Assembly: GCA_017505525.1 (NCBI GenBank) | Contig: JAFVPB010000039.1 | Coordinates: 1 to 64,000, forward strand | DNA: 64,000 nt | From: Clostridia bacterium | GTDB lineage: Bacteria; Bacillota; Clostridia; UMGS1883 | Direction: 5' to 3' | In this document: positions 52,860-61,575 of the stretch, in pieces | How positions within the stretch are numbered: the first letter of the stretch is position 1 | How the letters are laid out: every line of letters begins with the position of its first letter | The notes under the pieces: generated by a model | What the model saw: only the letters and a program-made list of their open reading frames with translations | What the model was told of the DNA's origin: nothing | Database searches by the model: none | Position numbers and translations under genes: made by a program

Positions 52860-53213
52860 GTGGGAAGAACAGAAAAAATCCTTGACAGAATAGATGAACT
52901 GTATAAAGGCTTCGTTCAGAAACAACTTGAATGTTCAAAACAGGAGCTTATAAGCAAGGCAGAGGATATTGCTTTTGTAAATAAAATTGCTGATTTACTT
53001 CACGATGATGCAGAAGAATTACCTGAATATCTTGTAGCACATCTGCATAAAGAAGATACATTGTTTTCTGAACTTCTTGGAATGTGGAAGAACGCAGAAC
53101 CTAACCGCAGAGAAGATGAAAATGAAACATTAAGAGGACTTTTTATGCGAAGAAACAGCGAACTTACAGAACTTTATTCGGTTGAGGAAGTGGATGATGA
53201 ATTAGAAATGTGA
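52860..53213 (+). CDS. Acidic-tailed protein in the T4SS operon (DUF3848-like)
   Basis: The GTG start follows AGGAGG. The 117 residues are soluble and helical (LYKGFVQKQLECSKQELISKAEDIAFV...LFSELLGMWKN), recalling DUF3848-type proteins. It ends EEVDDELEM. It is inserted between pilin and VirB6 genes without a palindrome. Confidence 0.65.
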   Translation: MGRTEKILDRIDELYKGFVQKQLECSKQELISKAEDIAFVNKIADLLHDDAEELPEYLVAHLHKEDTLFSELLGMWKNAEPNRREDENETLRGLFMRRNSELTELYSVEEVDDELEM

Positions 53214-53226
53214 GGTGGCATACTGA

Positions 53227-54060
53227 ATGGAAGTCATATTGATTGCCTTAATTTCTGCTCTTTTAAGTGCCGCCTTAAACTATGTCAATAACATATTAAA
53301 CTCTATTGTTCCAATCGCCCTGCACGCCGAGCAGTATATGACAACTCTGCTCGGCGGTTCGGGCTTTCAACAAACCTTTGATGTCATATTCAATTTCGGT
53401 ATTTCTCTGATTGTATTAAAATTCCTAAAGCGTGTATTTGATTCATATATACTCTGGCAAGACGGTGATCCCGATGCCGATCCTATAAACCTTGTAACAA
53501 AGTTTTTAAGGGCGATAGTTATAGCGGTTTCATTCCCAACGCTTTATGACTGGATGGCAACGGCAACCGAGGATATGACTAATCAGATACTTAATTCACT
53601 TTCCGGCAGTTTGTCGGATAGCTTTGCCAATAGCGTAATGGCAATGGCTTCTTTAAATTTGTTCAATGCAGTAATTTCTTTAATATTTTTTATCTGTTTT
53701 TTCTTTCTGTATATTCAATTCCTTATGCGTGGTATGGAGATTCTTATATTAAGAATGGGTATGCCTATTGCCTGTACGGGACTTATGGAAAATGACAGGG
53801 GCGTTTTTGGCCCGTATATGAAAAAGTTTTTCCAAAGCGCCCTGACAGTAGTTGTTCAGATTGCTCTTGCAAAAATGTCCGTTGGTCTTATGATTAACGG
53901 TCATGTGTTTTGGGGTATAGCTGCAATGATGCTTGCACTTAAAACACCGAGATTCCTGCAAGAATTTATGATTACAACAGGAGCAGGGGGCAATCCTATG
54001 AACACTGTTTACCACACAACCCGACTTGTTCAGATGGCAAAATCGGTAATTAAGAAGTAG
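53227..54060 (+). CDS. VirB6/TrbL-like channel protein
   Basis: The 277-residue integral membrane protein has about six helices. The core RGMEILILRMGMPIACTGLMEND and MAMASLNLFNAVISLIF fit TrbL/VirB6 proteins of Gram-positive ICEs. It builds the inner-membrane mating channel. GTGAGGTGG precedes the ATG. Confidence 0.82.
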   Translation: MEVILIALISALLSAALNYVNNILNSIVPIALHAEQYMTTLLGGSGFQQTFDVIFNFGISLIVLKFLKRVFDSYILWQDGDPDADPINLVTKFLRAIVIAVSFPTLYDWMATATEDMTNQILNSLSGSLSDSFANSVMAMASLNLFNAVISLIFFICFFFLYIQFLMRGMEILILRMGMPIACTGLMENDRGVFGPYMKKFFQSALTVVVQIALAKMSVGLMINGHVFWGIAAMMLALKTPRFLQEFMITTGAGGNPMNTVYHTTRLVQMAKSVIKK

Positions 54061-54068
54061 GTGATGCT

Positions 54069-54275
54069 ATGCAGACCATAAACGATATTTCCGCATTACT
54101 TATAAATGTAATCCGAGCCGGACTCGGCTTTAGGGTTATATACTGCTGTATTCAGCTAATGATGGCAGATGAAGAACAGGGTATGTATAAACGGAGAATA
54201 AAAAACTCTATTATTGCTGTTGTTGTCAATGAACTTGTATGGGTTATTAAGGATTTGGTTATTTCGTATTTTTAA
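54069..54275 (+). CDS. Small two-helix membrane protein of the T4SS operon
   Basis: The 68-residue protein (MQTINDISALLINVIRAGLG...) has two hydrophobic stretches separated by a charged loop (MADEEQGMYKRRIKN). It lies 8 bases after virB6 behind TAGGTGATG. No family name; conjugation role inferred from position. Confidence 0.6.
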   Translation: MQTINDISALLINVIRAGLGFRVIYCCIQLMMADEEQGMYKRRIKNSIIAVVVNELVWVIKDLVISYF

Positions 54276-54299
54276 CCTTATTCCAAATTGGAACAAGGT
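54275..54299 (+). repeat. 25-bp stop-codon palindrome, copy 9
   Basis: Reverse orientation, identical to copies 3 and 4; starts at the last A of TAA. Confidence 0.93.
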
Positions 54300-54314
54300 C
54301 AAATAGGAGCTTGT

Positions 54315-54659
54315 ATGAAAGAAATTTATTTACTAAAATCCTGTAACGAGTGGAAAGAAAAGCAGAGTTCAGGAATAGTAGCTGCTACAGATGACAGGCA
54401 TACTTTGCTTGTAATGATAGGCGGTGAAATTCTGATTGGTAATATGAATTACAGCGGTTTGCAAAAAGACGAAGCATATATGAAGCTATGCGAAGATATT
54501 GCAAAGGGCATTGAGGTTGAAAAGAATATTGAATATGGTTATGTTGAAACAGTAGAGGTTATATCTGAAAATGACAGAGAAGCATTAAAAGAGCGATATA
54601 ATAATTTAATAGGTTTTCTTCCTAACCCTGAAACGGACGAGGAAGATTTGGAGTTGTGA
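54315..54659 (+). CDS. Acidic-tailed gene unit inserted in the T4SS operon
   Basis: The ATG at 54315 follows ATAGGAG; the longer frame starts inside a palindrome. The 114-residue soluble protein (MKEIYLLKSCNEWKEK...) ends TDEEDLEL. It is flanked by palindromes in opposite orientations (54275 and 54660). Its neighbours are T4SS membrane genes, so the whole 0.4-kb unit looks like an inserted cassette. Function unknown. Confidence 0.72.
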   Translation: MKEIYLLKSCNEWKEKQSSGIVAATDDRHTLLVMIGGEILIGNMNYSGLQKDEAYMKLCEDIAKGIEVEKNIEYGYVETVEVISENDREALKERYNNLIGFLPNPETDEEDLEL

Positions 54660-54684
54660 CCTTGTTCCAATTTGGAATAAGGTC
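54660..54684 (+). repeat. 25-bp stop-codon palindrome, copy 10
   Basis: Forward orientation, identical to copy 1 and the exact reverse complement of copy 9. It starts at the last A of TGA. Confidence 0.93.
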
Positions 54685-54712
54685 ACTTTGCGAAGGAGAG
54701 TGATTATCATAT

Positions 54713-55021
54713 ATGAAATTGTATATTCCTGAAGGTGTCAAAACAAAGTCGGAAATATTTAACGGCTTTGGTGCAGCACAGTTTATTCAGACCGCCCTTG
54801 TTACAGCAGTAGCAGGGGTTATTTCTTTTATTGCCTATACGGTACATCAAAATCTCCCGTTTTTAATTACATCAATCCTTATTGTATGTGCGGCAACAGT
54901 AACCGTGCTTACAAAGGATTCAACCAATCAAAGCGTAGTTGATTACGCAAAAAATATGATTGCATTTTCAAGAACGCAGAAGAAATACAGCTATCAGAGC
55001 AGAGAGGAGCTTTTTAAATGA
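54713..55021 (+). CDS. PrgI/VirB3-like membrane protein
   Basis: The 102-residue protein has two adjacent membrane helices (residues ~25-65) and a C-terminal YAKNMIAFSRTQKKYSY, the PrgI-family pattern. It sits directly before virB4, as VirB3 homologues do, and overlaps it by four bases. Confidence 0.8.
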   Translation: MKLYIPEGVKTKSEIFNGFGAAQFIQTALVTAVAGVISFIAYTVHQNLPFLITSILIVCAATVTVLTKDSTNQSVVDYAKNMIAFSRTQKKYSYQSREELFK

Positions 55022-55635
55022 GCTTGTTTAAGAAAAAGCAGAAATCAGAAATAAATCCAAAGGAACAGGCAGCAAATGATTTTGTTAATGTTCTTGATAT
55101 AAAAAACAGCTTGCTTTATTCAAAAGACCATTATGTTTTCGCATATATCCGTGTACCGCCTCTTGCTTTAGAGCTTATGAGTGTTGCGGAACAGGAAGTA
55201 ATAGTGCGTAATCTTGCGGTTGAAATGTCGGCAGAGAATAAGCCGTTTAAGCATTTGTCTATTTCAAGACCTGTTAATATTTCAGGATTGATTGATGACC
55301 TTACGGATGCGTATTTGGTAGCAGAAACGCCGCAACAGAAAGAACTTTTGAAACAAAACATTGATACCATAAACAATTTTGCGTTAAGCGGAGATGTGGT
55401 AGAAAGACAGTTCTATTTTATCATTTGGGAAAAGTATTATGACGGAGTGCAGGATTATCTTGTGAAACGGGCAGAAGAACTTTGTATGAGATTAAATTCC
55501 GTACAAAAGGATATTACACTTTTAGCAGATAACGAAGTGGTACAGCTTTGTAACTTGTTTGCTAACCCTGCTTCTTCACATTTCGAGGATGGTAATATCA
55601 TTCCGTCAATTCCGATTTTGGGAGGTAATGGCTGA
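55018..55635 (+). CDS. VirB4 N-terminal domain as a separate protein
   Basis: The 205-residue protein matches the N-terminal, non-ATPase domain of VirB4/TraE-type proteins (DFVNVLDIKNSLLYSKDHYVFAYIRV...). The next ORF carries the ATPase and starts within a TGATG overlap. Together 205 + 617 residues give the usual VirB4 length. Confidence 0.78.
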   Translation: MSLFKKKQKSEINPKEQAANDFVNVLDIKNSLLYSKDHYVFAYIRVPPLALELMSVAEQEVIVRNLAVEMSAENKPFKHLSISRPVNISGLIDDLTDAYLVAETPQQKELLKQNIDTINNFALSGDVVERQFYFIIWEKYYDGVQDYLVKRAEELCMRLNSVQKDITLLADNEVVQLCNLFANPASSHFEDGNIIPSIPILGGNG

Positions 55636-57488
55636 TGAGAAAGAAATATGATACCTTGCCTGTAGAACCTAATGAGGCAATATTAAATATCATAACACCT
55701 ATGGGCTTGGAGTTTAAAAGAAACAGTATGTATGCCGGAGAAAATATCGGTAAGCTGTACGGTATTATTAAATACCCACCTGAAGTTAATATCGGGTGGC
55801 TTGCAAAGATTAACAATATGCCGAGTACGATTGTTTGTCAGACCTTTACGCCTACGGATAACAGCGAGCTTATACAAAACATTTCGTCAACTATCAGACA
55901 GAAAACAGGAGAGGCTGAAAGTGCGAGAGATCCCCTTGTAAGACAAAGGGCATTAAAGGCAGTAGAGCAGGGCGAAAACATAATGAAGCAGATAGACCAA
56001 AACGGAGAAACAGTTGGGTATGTATCTAATATCATTATGGTAACAAGCAGCGATGAGGAACAGTTTCAGCAAAGGTGCAGACAGGCAGAAACAACCATTG
56101 CAAGTGTCAAATGTAAGGCGAGAGGTTTGGCTAATCTGCAAAAAAACGCATATAAGGCAATTTCACCTTATCATGTACCCGATGAAAAGATTGAAAATGT
56201 ATGTAAAAAGCTAATGCCCATTTCAACCTATGCTGGGGGCTTTCCGTTTGCTTCTTCGTCTTATTCGGACGGTAGAGGCTATTATTTTGCAAAAGATGTA
56301 TCAGGCGGTATGGTTGCTATTGATCCGTGGCTTCGTCACGGTGACAGAACAAACTCTAATTGGGTTATTATGGGTGTTGCCGGACAAGGTAAGTCTGCAA
56401 CCACAAAACACATTATCACAGAGGAATACGCAAAGGGTACAAAAATCATACTCATTGATCCTGAAAGAGAATATAAAAAACTCACAAAGGATATGGGCGG
56501 TGATTGGCTTGATGTTGGTGGCGGTGCTGGCGGTATGGTAAATCCGTTGCAGATTAGACCTATGCCCGAAGATGATGACGATGAAACAGGCGAATATGAA
56601 GAAAACGATAATTTAAGACTTCACAGCAAGGATAACAAGGGTATGGGCGATTTAGCTCTGCATCTTAAAACTCTTGAAATCTTTTTTAGTCTGTATTTGC
56701 CTGAAATCAGCGACTATGAAAAGGCGTATTTGAATAAGGCGTTAAGAGAGCTTTATGCAAAGTATGGAATTACACTCACAATGAAGATAAAGGACAAGAA
56801 GATTGACCGTTATCCGATAATTAAGGATTTGTACGATTATCTTCAGGAGAAATCCGGCGACAAGGAATTACCCGAAGATGAAACGGAAAACTACCGTCAT
56901 CTTGCTTGTCTTTTGGAAAATGCAGCTATCGGACAGGACAGTTTTTTATGGAACAGTCAGACAAGTATTAAACCGCACTCTAAATGGATTTGTCTTGATA
57001 CTCATTCCTTGCAGAACAGCAGCGATAAGGTTATCAAAACACAGTATTTTAATATCCTTACTTGGGCTTGGGAGCAGATGAGTGTTGACAGAACGGAGCG
57101 AGTATTGCTTGTGTGTGACGAGGCATATCTTATGATTGATAACAAAGTGCCTCAAAGTCTGGTTTTCTTGCGTAACTGTGCAAAAAGAGCAAGAAAATAT
57201 GAAGCCGGACTGATGATTATATCACACAGCGTTGTTGACTTTCTTGATCCCTCAATCAAGATGTACGGTCAGGCTCTTTTGGATATTCCGTGTTATAAAA
57301 TCCTTTTCGGTGCAGACGGTCAAAACTTAAAAGAGCTTGCAGAACTGTATAATCTAACAGAGGCAGAAAAAGAATTACTGCTTGCTAAAAAGAGGGCGGT
57401 TGCTTTGTTCTGCTGCGGTGCAAAACGGTTGAGCGTTAAATTTGACCTACAGCACAAACTCAAATACATTAGCGGAGGCGGTAGATAA
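55635..57488 (+). CDS. VirB4-type conjugation ATPase
   Basis: The 617-residue protein has Walker A GVAGQGKSATTK near residue 246, IILIDPEREYKKL, and Walker B VLLVCDEAYLMI near 490, followed by FLRNCAKRARKYEAGLMIISH. It powers assembly of the mating channel. The start overlaps the N-terminal-domain gene by one base, and GGAGG lies just upstream, so the two halves are probably made together. Confidence 0.9.
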   Translation: MRKKYDTLPVEPNEAILNIITPMGLEFKRNSMYAGENIGKLYGIIKYPPEVNIGWLAKINNMPSTIVCQTFTPTDNSELIQNISSTIRQKTGEAESARDPLVRQRALKAVEQGENIMKQIDQNGETVGYVSNIIMVTSSDEEQFQQRCRQAETTIASVKCKARGLANLQKNAYKAISPYHVPDEKIENVCKKLMPISTYAGGFPFASSSYSDGRGYYFAKDVSGGMVAIDPWLRHGDRTNSNWVIMGVAGQGKSATTKHIITEEYAKGTKIILIDPEREYKKLTKDMGGDWLDVGGGAGGMVNPLQIRPMPEDDDDETGEYEENDNLRLHSKDNKGMGDLALHLKTLEIFFSLYLPEISDYEKAYLNKALRELYAKYGITLTMKIKDKKIDRYPIIKDLYDYLQEKSGDKELPEDETENYRHLACLLENAAIGQDSFLWNSQTSIKPHSKWICLDTHSLQNSSDKVIKTQYFNILTWAWEQMSVDRTERVLLVCDEAYLMIDNKVPQSLVFLRNCAKRARKYEAGLMIISHSVVDFLDPSIKMYGQALLDIPCYKILFGADGQNLKELAELYNLTEAEKELLLAKKRAVALFCCGAKRLSVKFDLQHKLKYISGGGR

Positions 57489-57513
57489 GGCTAAGTGTTA
57501 GGAGGTGTTTACC

Positions 57514-58284
57514 ATTAGTGCAACAGCAGCAAAGGTCTTGATACAACTTGCTATTCAGGTTGTAACAGACGAGGAAACACGAAAAAAGGTTATTGCAGTA
57601 GCTTTAATTCCTGTAATATCCGTAGTAATGATACTTTCAATGGCTTACTATATTTTGACGAATCCCCTTGACTTTTTGAGCAGTTTATTCGGCGGCGATG
57701 CAACAAACACCGCCTATGCTCAAGCTCTGCAAGATGATTACGGCTACATAGGAACTGATGCGGTAATTGACATTACGGGAGATTATGTAGAAAGTCAAAC
57801 CCCCTTGTTTATTCAATGGGATAAACGCTGGGGTAATTATGCTTACGGCAGAAGCGGTACAATCGGTTCAAGCGGATGCGGCCCCACATCACTTTCTATG
57901 GTTGTTGTCGGACTTACTGGCGATACAACGGTAAATCCGAAAGTGGTTGCCGATTGGAGTGCATCAAACGGTCACAGAGTAGAAGGTGTCGGAACTGCTT
58001 GGAGCTTATTCCCGGCAGGGGCGACAAAATGGGGTATCAACTGTGAAGAATTTTCGGTGTCATCATCACAGATTTCTCAAAAATTGCGAGAAGGTAAAAT
58101 TATAATTGCAAGTATGGGAAAAGGGCATTTTACAAGCAACGGACATTTTATAGTGCTTCGTGGTATAACCGAAAGCGGAAAAATCCTTGTAAACGATCCC
58201 AATAGCCGTGATAAAAGTAATAAGGAATGGAGCGTGTCAATTATAGTAAATGAGGCAAAAGGCGTATGGGCGTTTTGGAAGTGA
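57514..58284 (+). CDS. C39-like peptidase of the mating apparatus
   Basis: GGAGGTG stands six bases before an ATT at 57514 (reads MSATAAKVLIQ); the only standard start nearby, GTG at 57505, lies inside the ribosome site. An N-terminal membrane helix (residues ~28-50) is followed by a C39-like cysteine peptidase: GSSGCGPTSLSMV (Cys), GHFIVLRG (His) and VNDPNSRD (Asp). Wall-active enzymes are a normal part of Gram-positive conjugation. The exact bond cut is unknown. Confidence 0.78.
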   Translation: MSATAAKVLIQLAIQVVTDEETRKKVIAVALIPVISVVMILSMAYYILTNPLDFLSSLFGGDATNTAYAQALQDDYGYIGTDAVIDITGDYVESQTPLFIQWDKRWGNYAYGRSGTIGSSGCGPTSLSMVVVGLTGDTTVNPKVVADWSASNGHRVEGVGTAWSLFPAGATKWGINCEEFSVSSSQISQKLREGKIIIASMGKGHFTSNGHFIVLRGITESGKILVNDPNSRDKSNKEWSVSIIVNEAKGVWAFWK

Positions 58285-58296
58285 GGTAGGTATGAA

Positions 58297-58452
58297 ATGA
58301 ACAAGAAAATGAATGTAGTCGAAATCTGTATATATGTTTTAATTATTGTACTTCTCATATTCGGTGTAGGTAAGGTAAAAAAAGAAGAACAACCGCAAAC
58401 AACACCCCCGGCGGTTGAATTACCGCAACAAAATATGGAGAGAGTGCAATGA
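58297..58452 (+). CDS. Small membrane-anchored protein
   Basis: The 51-residue product has one membrane helix (ICIYVLIIVLLIFGVG) and a Pro/Gln-rich tail (QPQTTPPAVELPQQ). GAGGTAGG is upstream. Unknown role within the T4SS operon. Confidence 0.5.
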   Translation: MNKKMNVVEICIYVLIIVLLIFGVGKVKKEEQPQTTPPAVELPQQNMERVQ

Positions 58453-58504
58453 AAGAAAACGAGGCGAAAAATAAAAAACGAAATTAGTGGAAAGGAGGAA
58501 TTGT

Positions 58505-59638
58505 ATGGTCTATTATATCACTACACCCGAACATTTAAGCCTTATTAAAGAGCTTTGCGAGGAACGGAAAATCAACTTTGACTGCGTAACAAACATCAAA
58601 GATATTAAGCTGTTTGTAAACACAGAGATTAAGAAGCTGGAGCATATAAAATTCTTTGTTATCGACCTTGACTGCCTTGAAAATACCGATAAAGAAATCT
58701 ATGACAGTATTTGCGGTATGCGGTATATGACAACAGCAAAAATAATTGTTGTTGCTTTGGGAAGGAGTACGAGCGATAGCCTTATAAATGCTCTGCGTGA
58801 AAGAAATGTGTGCAAGATTGTATTGTCAAAGGACAGAATCATTGCACAAAGAGAGATTGAAAGTTGTCTGACAGAAACGGAAACAAAGGAAGAACCCGAA
58901 ACAAAAGTATTTGCAGAAACGCCTGTAAATCCCATTGCACCGTCTGTAAAGCCGAGAACCGTAGAAAGTGTTAAAAGAGCGATTCCGGCAGTATCGAAGT
59001 CTATGATAACTATAGGTGTCTGCGGAATTGAACCACATGTAGGTACAACACATCACGCTATGGCGATTACGGCATTTTTGACAAAGCAGAGAAAAAAAGC
59101 TTGCTACCTCGAAAGCAATATTCACGGCGATATTCAGAAAATGCTTGATATTTATGCCGGAAGTAAAAGCTCTGTTCGTGAGGACGGAAGTATTTTGTGG
59201 AAGGGCATTACCATTTACCACAACTATTCATTTTTAGATGTTTTGGGAGAGGGCTATCAGTTTTATATTTATGACTACGGCGCTTGCCGAGATATAACAT
59301 CTCAGGAGTTTGTCGCAAATGATATAAAGATTCTGGTGTCGGGCGGTAAGCCGTGGGAGTTTTATAACTACAACAAGGTAATAAACAGCCTCGGAGTTAT
59401 ACCTGAACTTTATACCATAATGAATTTCTCCGTTCCAAAGCAGCAGTCAATGCTCTTTCTTGACGAATACAAGGAACATACATATTATGCGGAGTATGCC
59501 CCTGATATACTTGAAGATAATGCAAACTACGGCATATATGAAAGCATATTGTCACGCTATGTAGAAGGCAGCGAGAAAGAGGCACAGTCAAATCTTTCAA
59601 AGATGAAAAAACGATTTTTGGGAGGCTTTAAGAAATGA
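58505..59638 (+). CDS. TadZ/CpaE-like protein with altered P-loop
   Basis: The ATG at 58505 follows AAAGGAGG. The 377-residue protein has a receiver-like N-terminal domain (residues 1-125), a Pro/Glu linker and a ParA/MinD-like domain opening ITIGVCGIEPHVGTTHHAMAI (~172-192), where the usual lysine of the Walker A is missing. This is the TadZ/CpaE plan, which places Tad pilus machines in the cell. It overlaps the CpaB-like gene by four bases. Confidence 0.7.
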   Translation: MVYYITTPEHLSLIKELCEERKINFDCVTNIKDIKLFVNTEIKKLEHIKFFVIDLDCLENTDKEIYDSICGMRYMTTAKIIVVALGRSTSDSLINALRERNVCKIVLSKDRIIAQREIESCLTETETKEEPETKVFAETPVNPIAPSVKPRTVESVKRAIPAVSKSMITIGVCGIEPHVGTTHHAMAITAFLTKQRKKACYLESNIHGDIQKMLDIYAGSKSSVREDGSILWKGITIYHNYSFLDVLGEGYQFYIYDYGACRDITSQEFVANDIKILVSGGKPWEFYNYNKVINSLGVIPELYTIMNFSVPKQQSMLFLDEYKEHTYYAEYAPDILEDNANYGIYESILSRYVEGSEKEAQSNLSKMKKRFLGGFKK

Positions 59639-60342
59639 TAAAGTATATTAAAAACCGATATGTCATATTTGCATTGTGTCTGATACTTGCAGGGGTGATA
59701 GCTTTTGTTATCGTTCCAAAAAGTAATAAAAATATGGCAGAATTGGTCGATGTGGTAAAGGTAACAAGACAGATTGAAAAGAACACACAGATTACCGAGG
59801 ATATGCTTGAAATCAAGCAGCTACCAAAGCAAGCTGTAACAGAAAATACAATAACCGATAAAAAGAAAATCATTGGTAAGGTTGCATCTGTTCAGTTGTT
59901 GCCGGAGGATAATCTTGTGATGCAGAAGTTCACGGATATTAGTTCAGTATCAGATAAAGCATTGTACGAAATGGACGGCTCTGAAAAACTTGCTATATCC
60001 GTTACGGTAGATAGTCTTGCTTCAAGTGTGTCGGGTAAGATAATGCCCGGTGATGTTGTTTCTGTTTATGGATTCCTGAACGAAACTAAGACGCTTTCCG
60101 AATATACTGATTTACAGTATGTAGAGGTTATAGGGGTATCTAATAGTAGTGCAGAGGAATTGTCAACAAGAAACGCTGACAGCGAAACAGACTCAAGCGA
60201 TAAGGTTATACCGTCAACCGTTACCTTATCTGTCAACAGAAATCAGGCACAGGAGCTTGTGGTTTTAGAGAACACAAGTAATATTCACATAGTATTTGTT
60301 GGTAGAGGTGAAATCAGTCGAAAGCTATTACAGAATAACTAA
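59635..60342 (+). CDS. CpaB/RcpC-like SAF-domain pilus assembly protein
   Basis: The 235-residue protein has an N-terminal membrane helix (residues 10-27), then a SAF domain (VKVTRQIEKNTQITEDMLEIKQLP) and the CpaB/RcpC-like part (ISVTVDSLASSVSGKIMPGDVVSVYGF). In Tad systems it works near the outer face of the membrane to guide the pilus. Confidence 0.78.
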   Translation: MIKYIKNRYVIFALCLILAGVIAFVIVPKSNKNMAELVDVVKVTRQIEKNTQITEDMLEIKQLPKQAVTENTITDKKKIIGKVASVQLLPEDNLVMQKFTDISSVSDKALYEMDGSEKLAISVTVDSLASSVSGKIMPGDVVSVYGFLNETKTLSEYTDLQYVEVIGVSNSSAEELSTRNADSETDSSDKVIPSTVTLSVNRNQAQELVVLENTSNIHIVFVGRGEISRKLLQNN

Positions 60343-60384
60343 CTGTAGATTGCTCCTTGCAATCTGCAAAAGGAGTGAAAGCTT

Positions 60385-61575
60385 TTGAAATTTATTGATT
60401 TTTTTGCAGGGATAGGCTGCTTTTCGTTAGGACTTGAAAAAGTTGGTTTTGAAAAGGTAGGCTACTGTGAAATAGATACATTTGCGGTTAAGAGTTTTAA
60501 CGCCATACATGATATGAAGGAGGGCGATTGTTGGTATGAAAAGGATATTAGAACAGTTACACCCGAAAGCGTTCCAAACGCTGACATCTGGACAGCGGGA
60601 TTCCCTTGTCAGGATGTTTCAGTCTGCGGTCAGCAAAGAGGGATTAACGGAGAGAGAAGCGGTTTGTTTTTTGAACTTGTTAGGTTGCTCAAAGGCAAAG
60701 CTCCCGAAAATCGCCCCGAATGGCTTATCATTGAAAATGTTAAAAATCTCTTATCCGTTAATCACGGATGGGATTTTACCGAGGTTTTGTATTCGTTGGC
60801 CTCACTCGGCTATGATATTGAGTACGGACTTCTTAATTCAAGATTCTTTGGCGTTCCTCAAAACAGAGAGCGAATATATATTGTCGCTCGAAGATATACT
60901 GGAAAACGAAGTGGACGAAAAGTATTTCCTATCACAGCAACAGACGGAAAAAGTCTTATCCAACTTATAGGAGGACAGCAGGGCAACCGTGTATATGATG
61001 TCAGAGGTTGCTCAACCACTATGACAGCCAACGGTGGAGGTCAGGGTGCAAAAACAGGACTATATTTAACAAATTTCAGTTTTATGGATTTAAACAAAAA
61101 CAGCGTTATAACAAACATTTCAAGATGTGTTAAAGCAAGAATAAATGCCGGAATTACGAACCGTTCAGGGGATAATTCCGGCGTTCTTTGTGTCTGTGTG
61201 AGAGCTTTTATAACACCTGACAGAGAAACTAAAAGACAAAACGGACGGAGAATGAAGGAAAGCGGAGAGCCTATGTTTTGTCTTACTACTCAGGATAAAC
61301 ACGGCATTGCAATATGCAGTTGTGAAAAGTGTATCTACAATATGGATATGGAAACCTTTGGCTGCTGTATCAGAATACGCAGATTAACGCCCCGTGAGGC
61401 TTGGAGATTACAGGCTATTGAAGATAAATACTTTGATAAAGCTGCGGCGGTAAACTCGGATGCACAGCTATACAAGCAAGCCGGAAACAGCGTTACGGTA
61501 TCGGTAGTTTATGCAATCGGTATGAAAATAAAAGAAATAGCTGAAGCAGAACGAGGTGCAGAGCATGAAGTTTAA
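60385..61575 (+). CDS. DNA (cytosine-5) methyltransferase
   Basis: A TTG start follows AAAGGAG. The 396-residue protein has motif I DFFAGIGCFSLGLEKVGF, motif IV AGFPCQDVS (catalytic Cys near 76), motif VI IIENVKNL, motif VIII QNRERIYIV, and the end motifs LTPREAWRLQ and QAGNSVTVSVV. No restriction enzyme is nearby, so it is an orphan, probably protecting ICE DNA from host restriction. It overlaps the MT-A70 gene. Confidence 0.93.
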   Translation: MKFIDFFAGIGCFSLGLEKVGFEKVGYCEIDTFAVKSFNAIHDMKEGDCWYEKDIRTVTPESVPNADIWTAGFPCQDVSVCGQQRGINGERSGLFFELVRLLKGKAPENRPEWLIIENVKNLLSVNHGWDFTEVLYSLASLGYDIEYGLLNSRFFGVPQNRERIYIVARRYTGKRSGRKVFPITATDGKSLIQLIGGQQGNRVYDVRGCSTTMTANGGGQGAKTGLYLTNFSFMDLNKNSVITNISRCVKARINAGITNRSGDNSGVLCVCVRAFITPDRETKRQNGRRMKESGEPMFCLTTQDKHGIAICSCEKCIYNMDMETFGCCIRIRRLTPREAWRLQAIEDKYFDKAAAVNSDAQLYKQAGNSVTVSVVYAIGMKIKEIAEAERGAEHEV

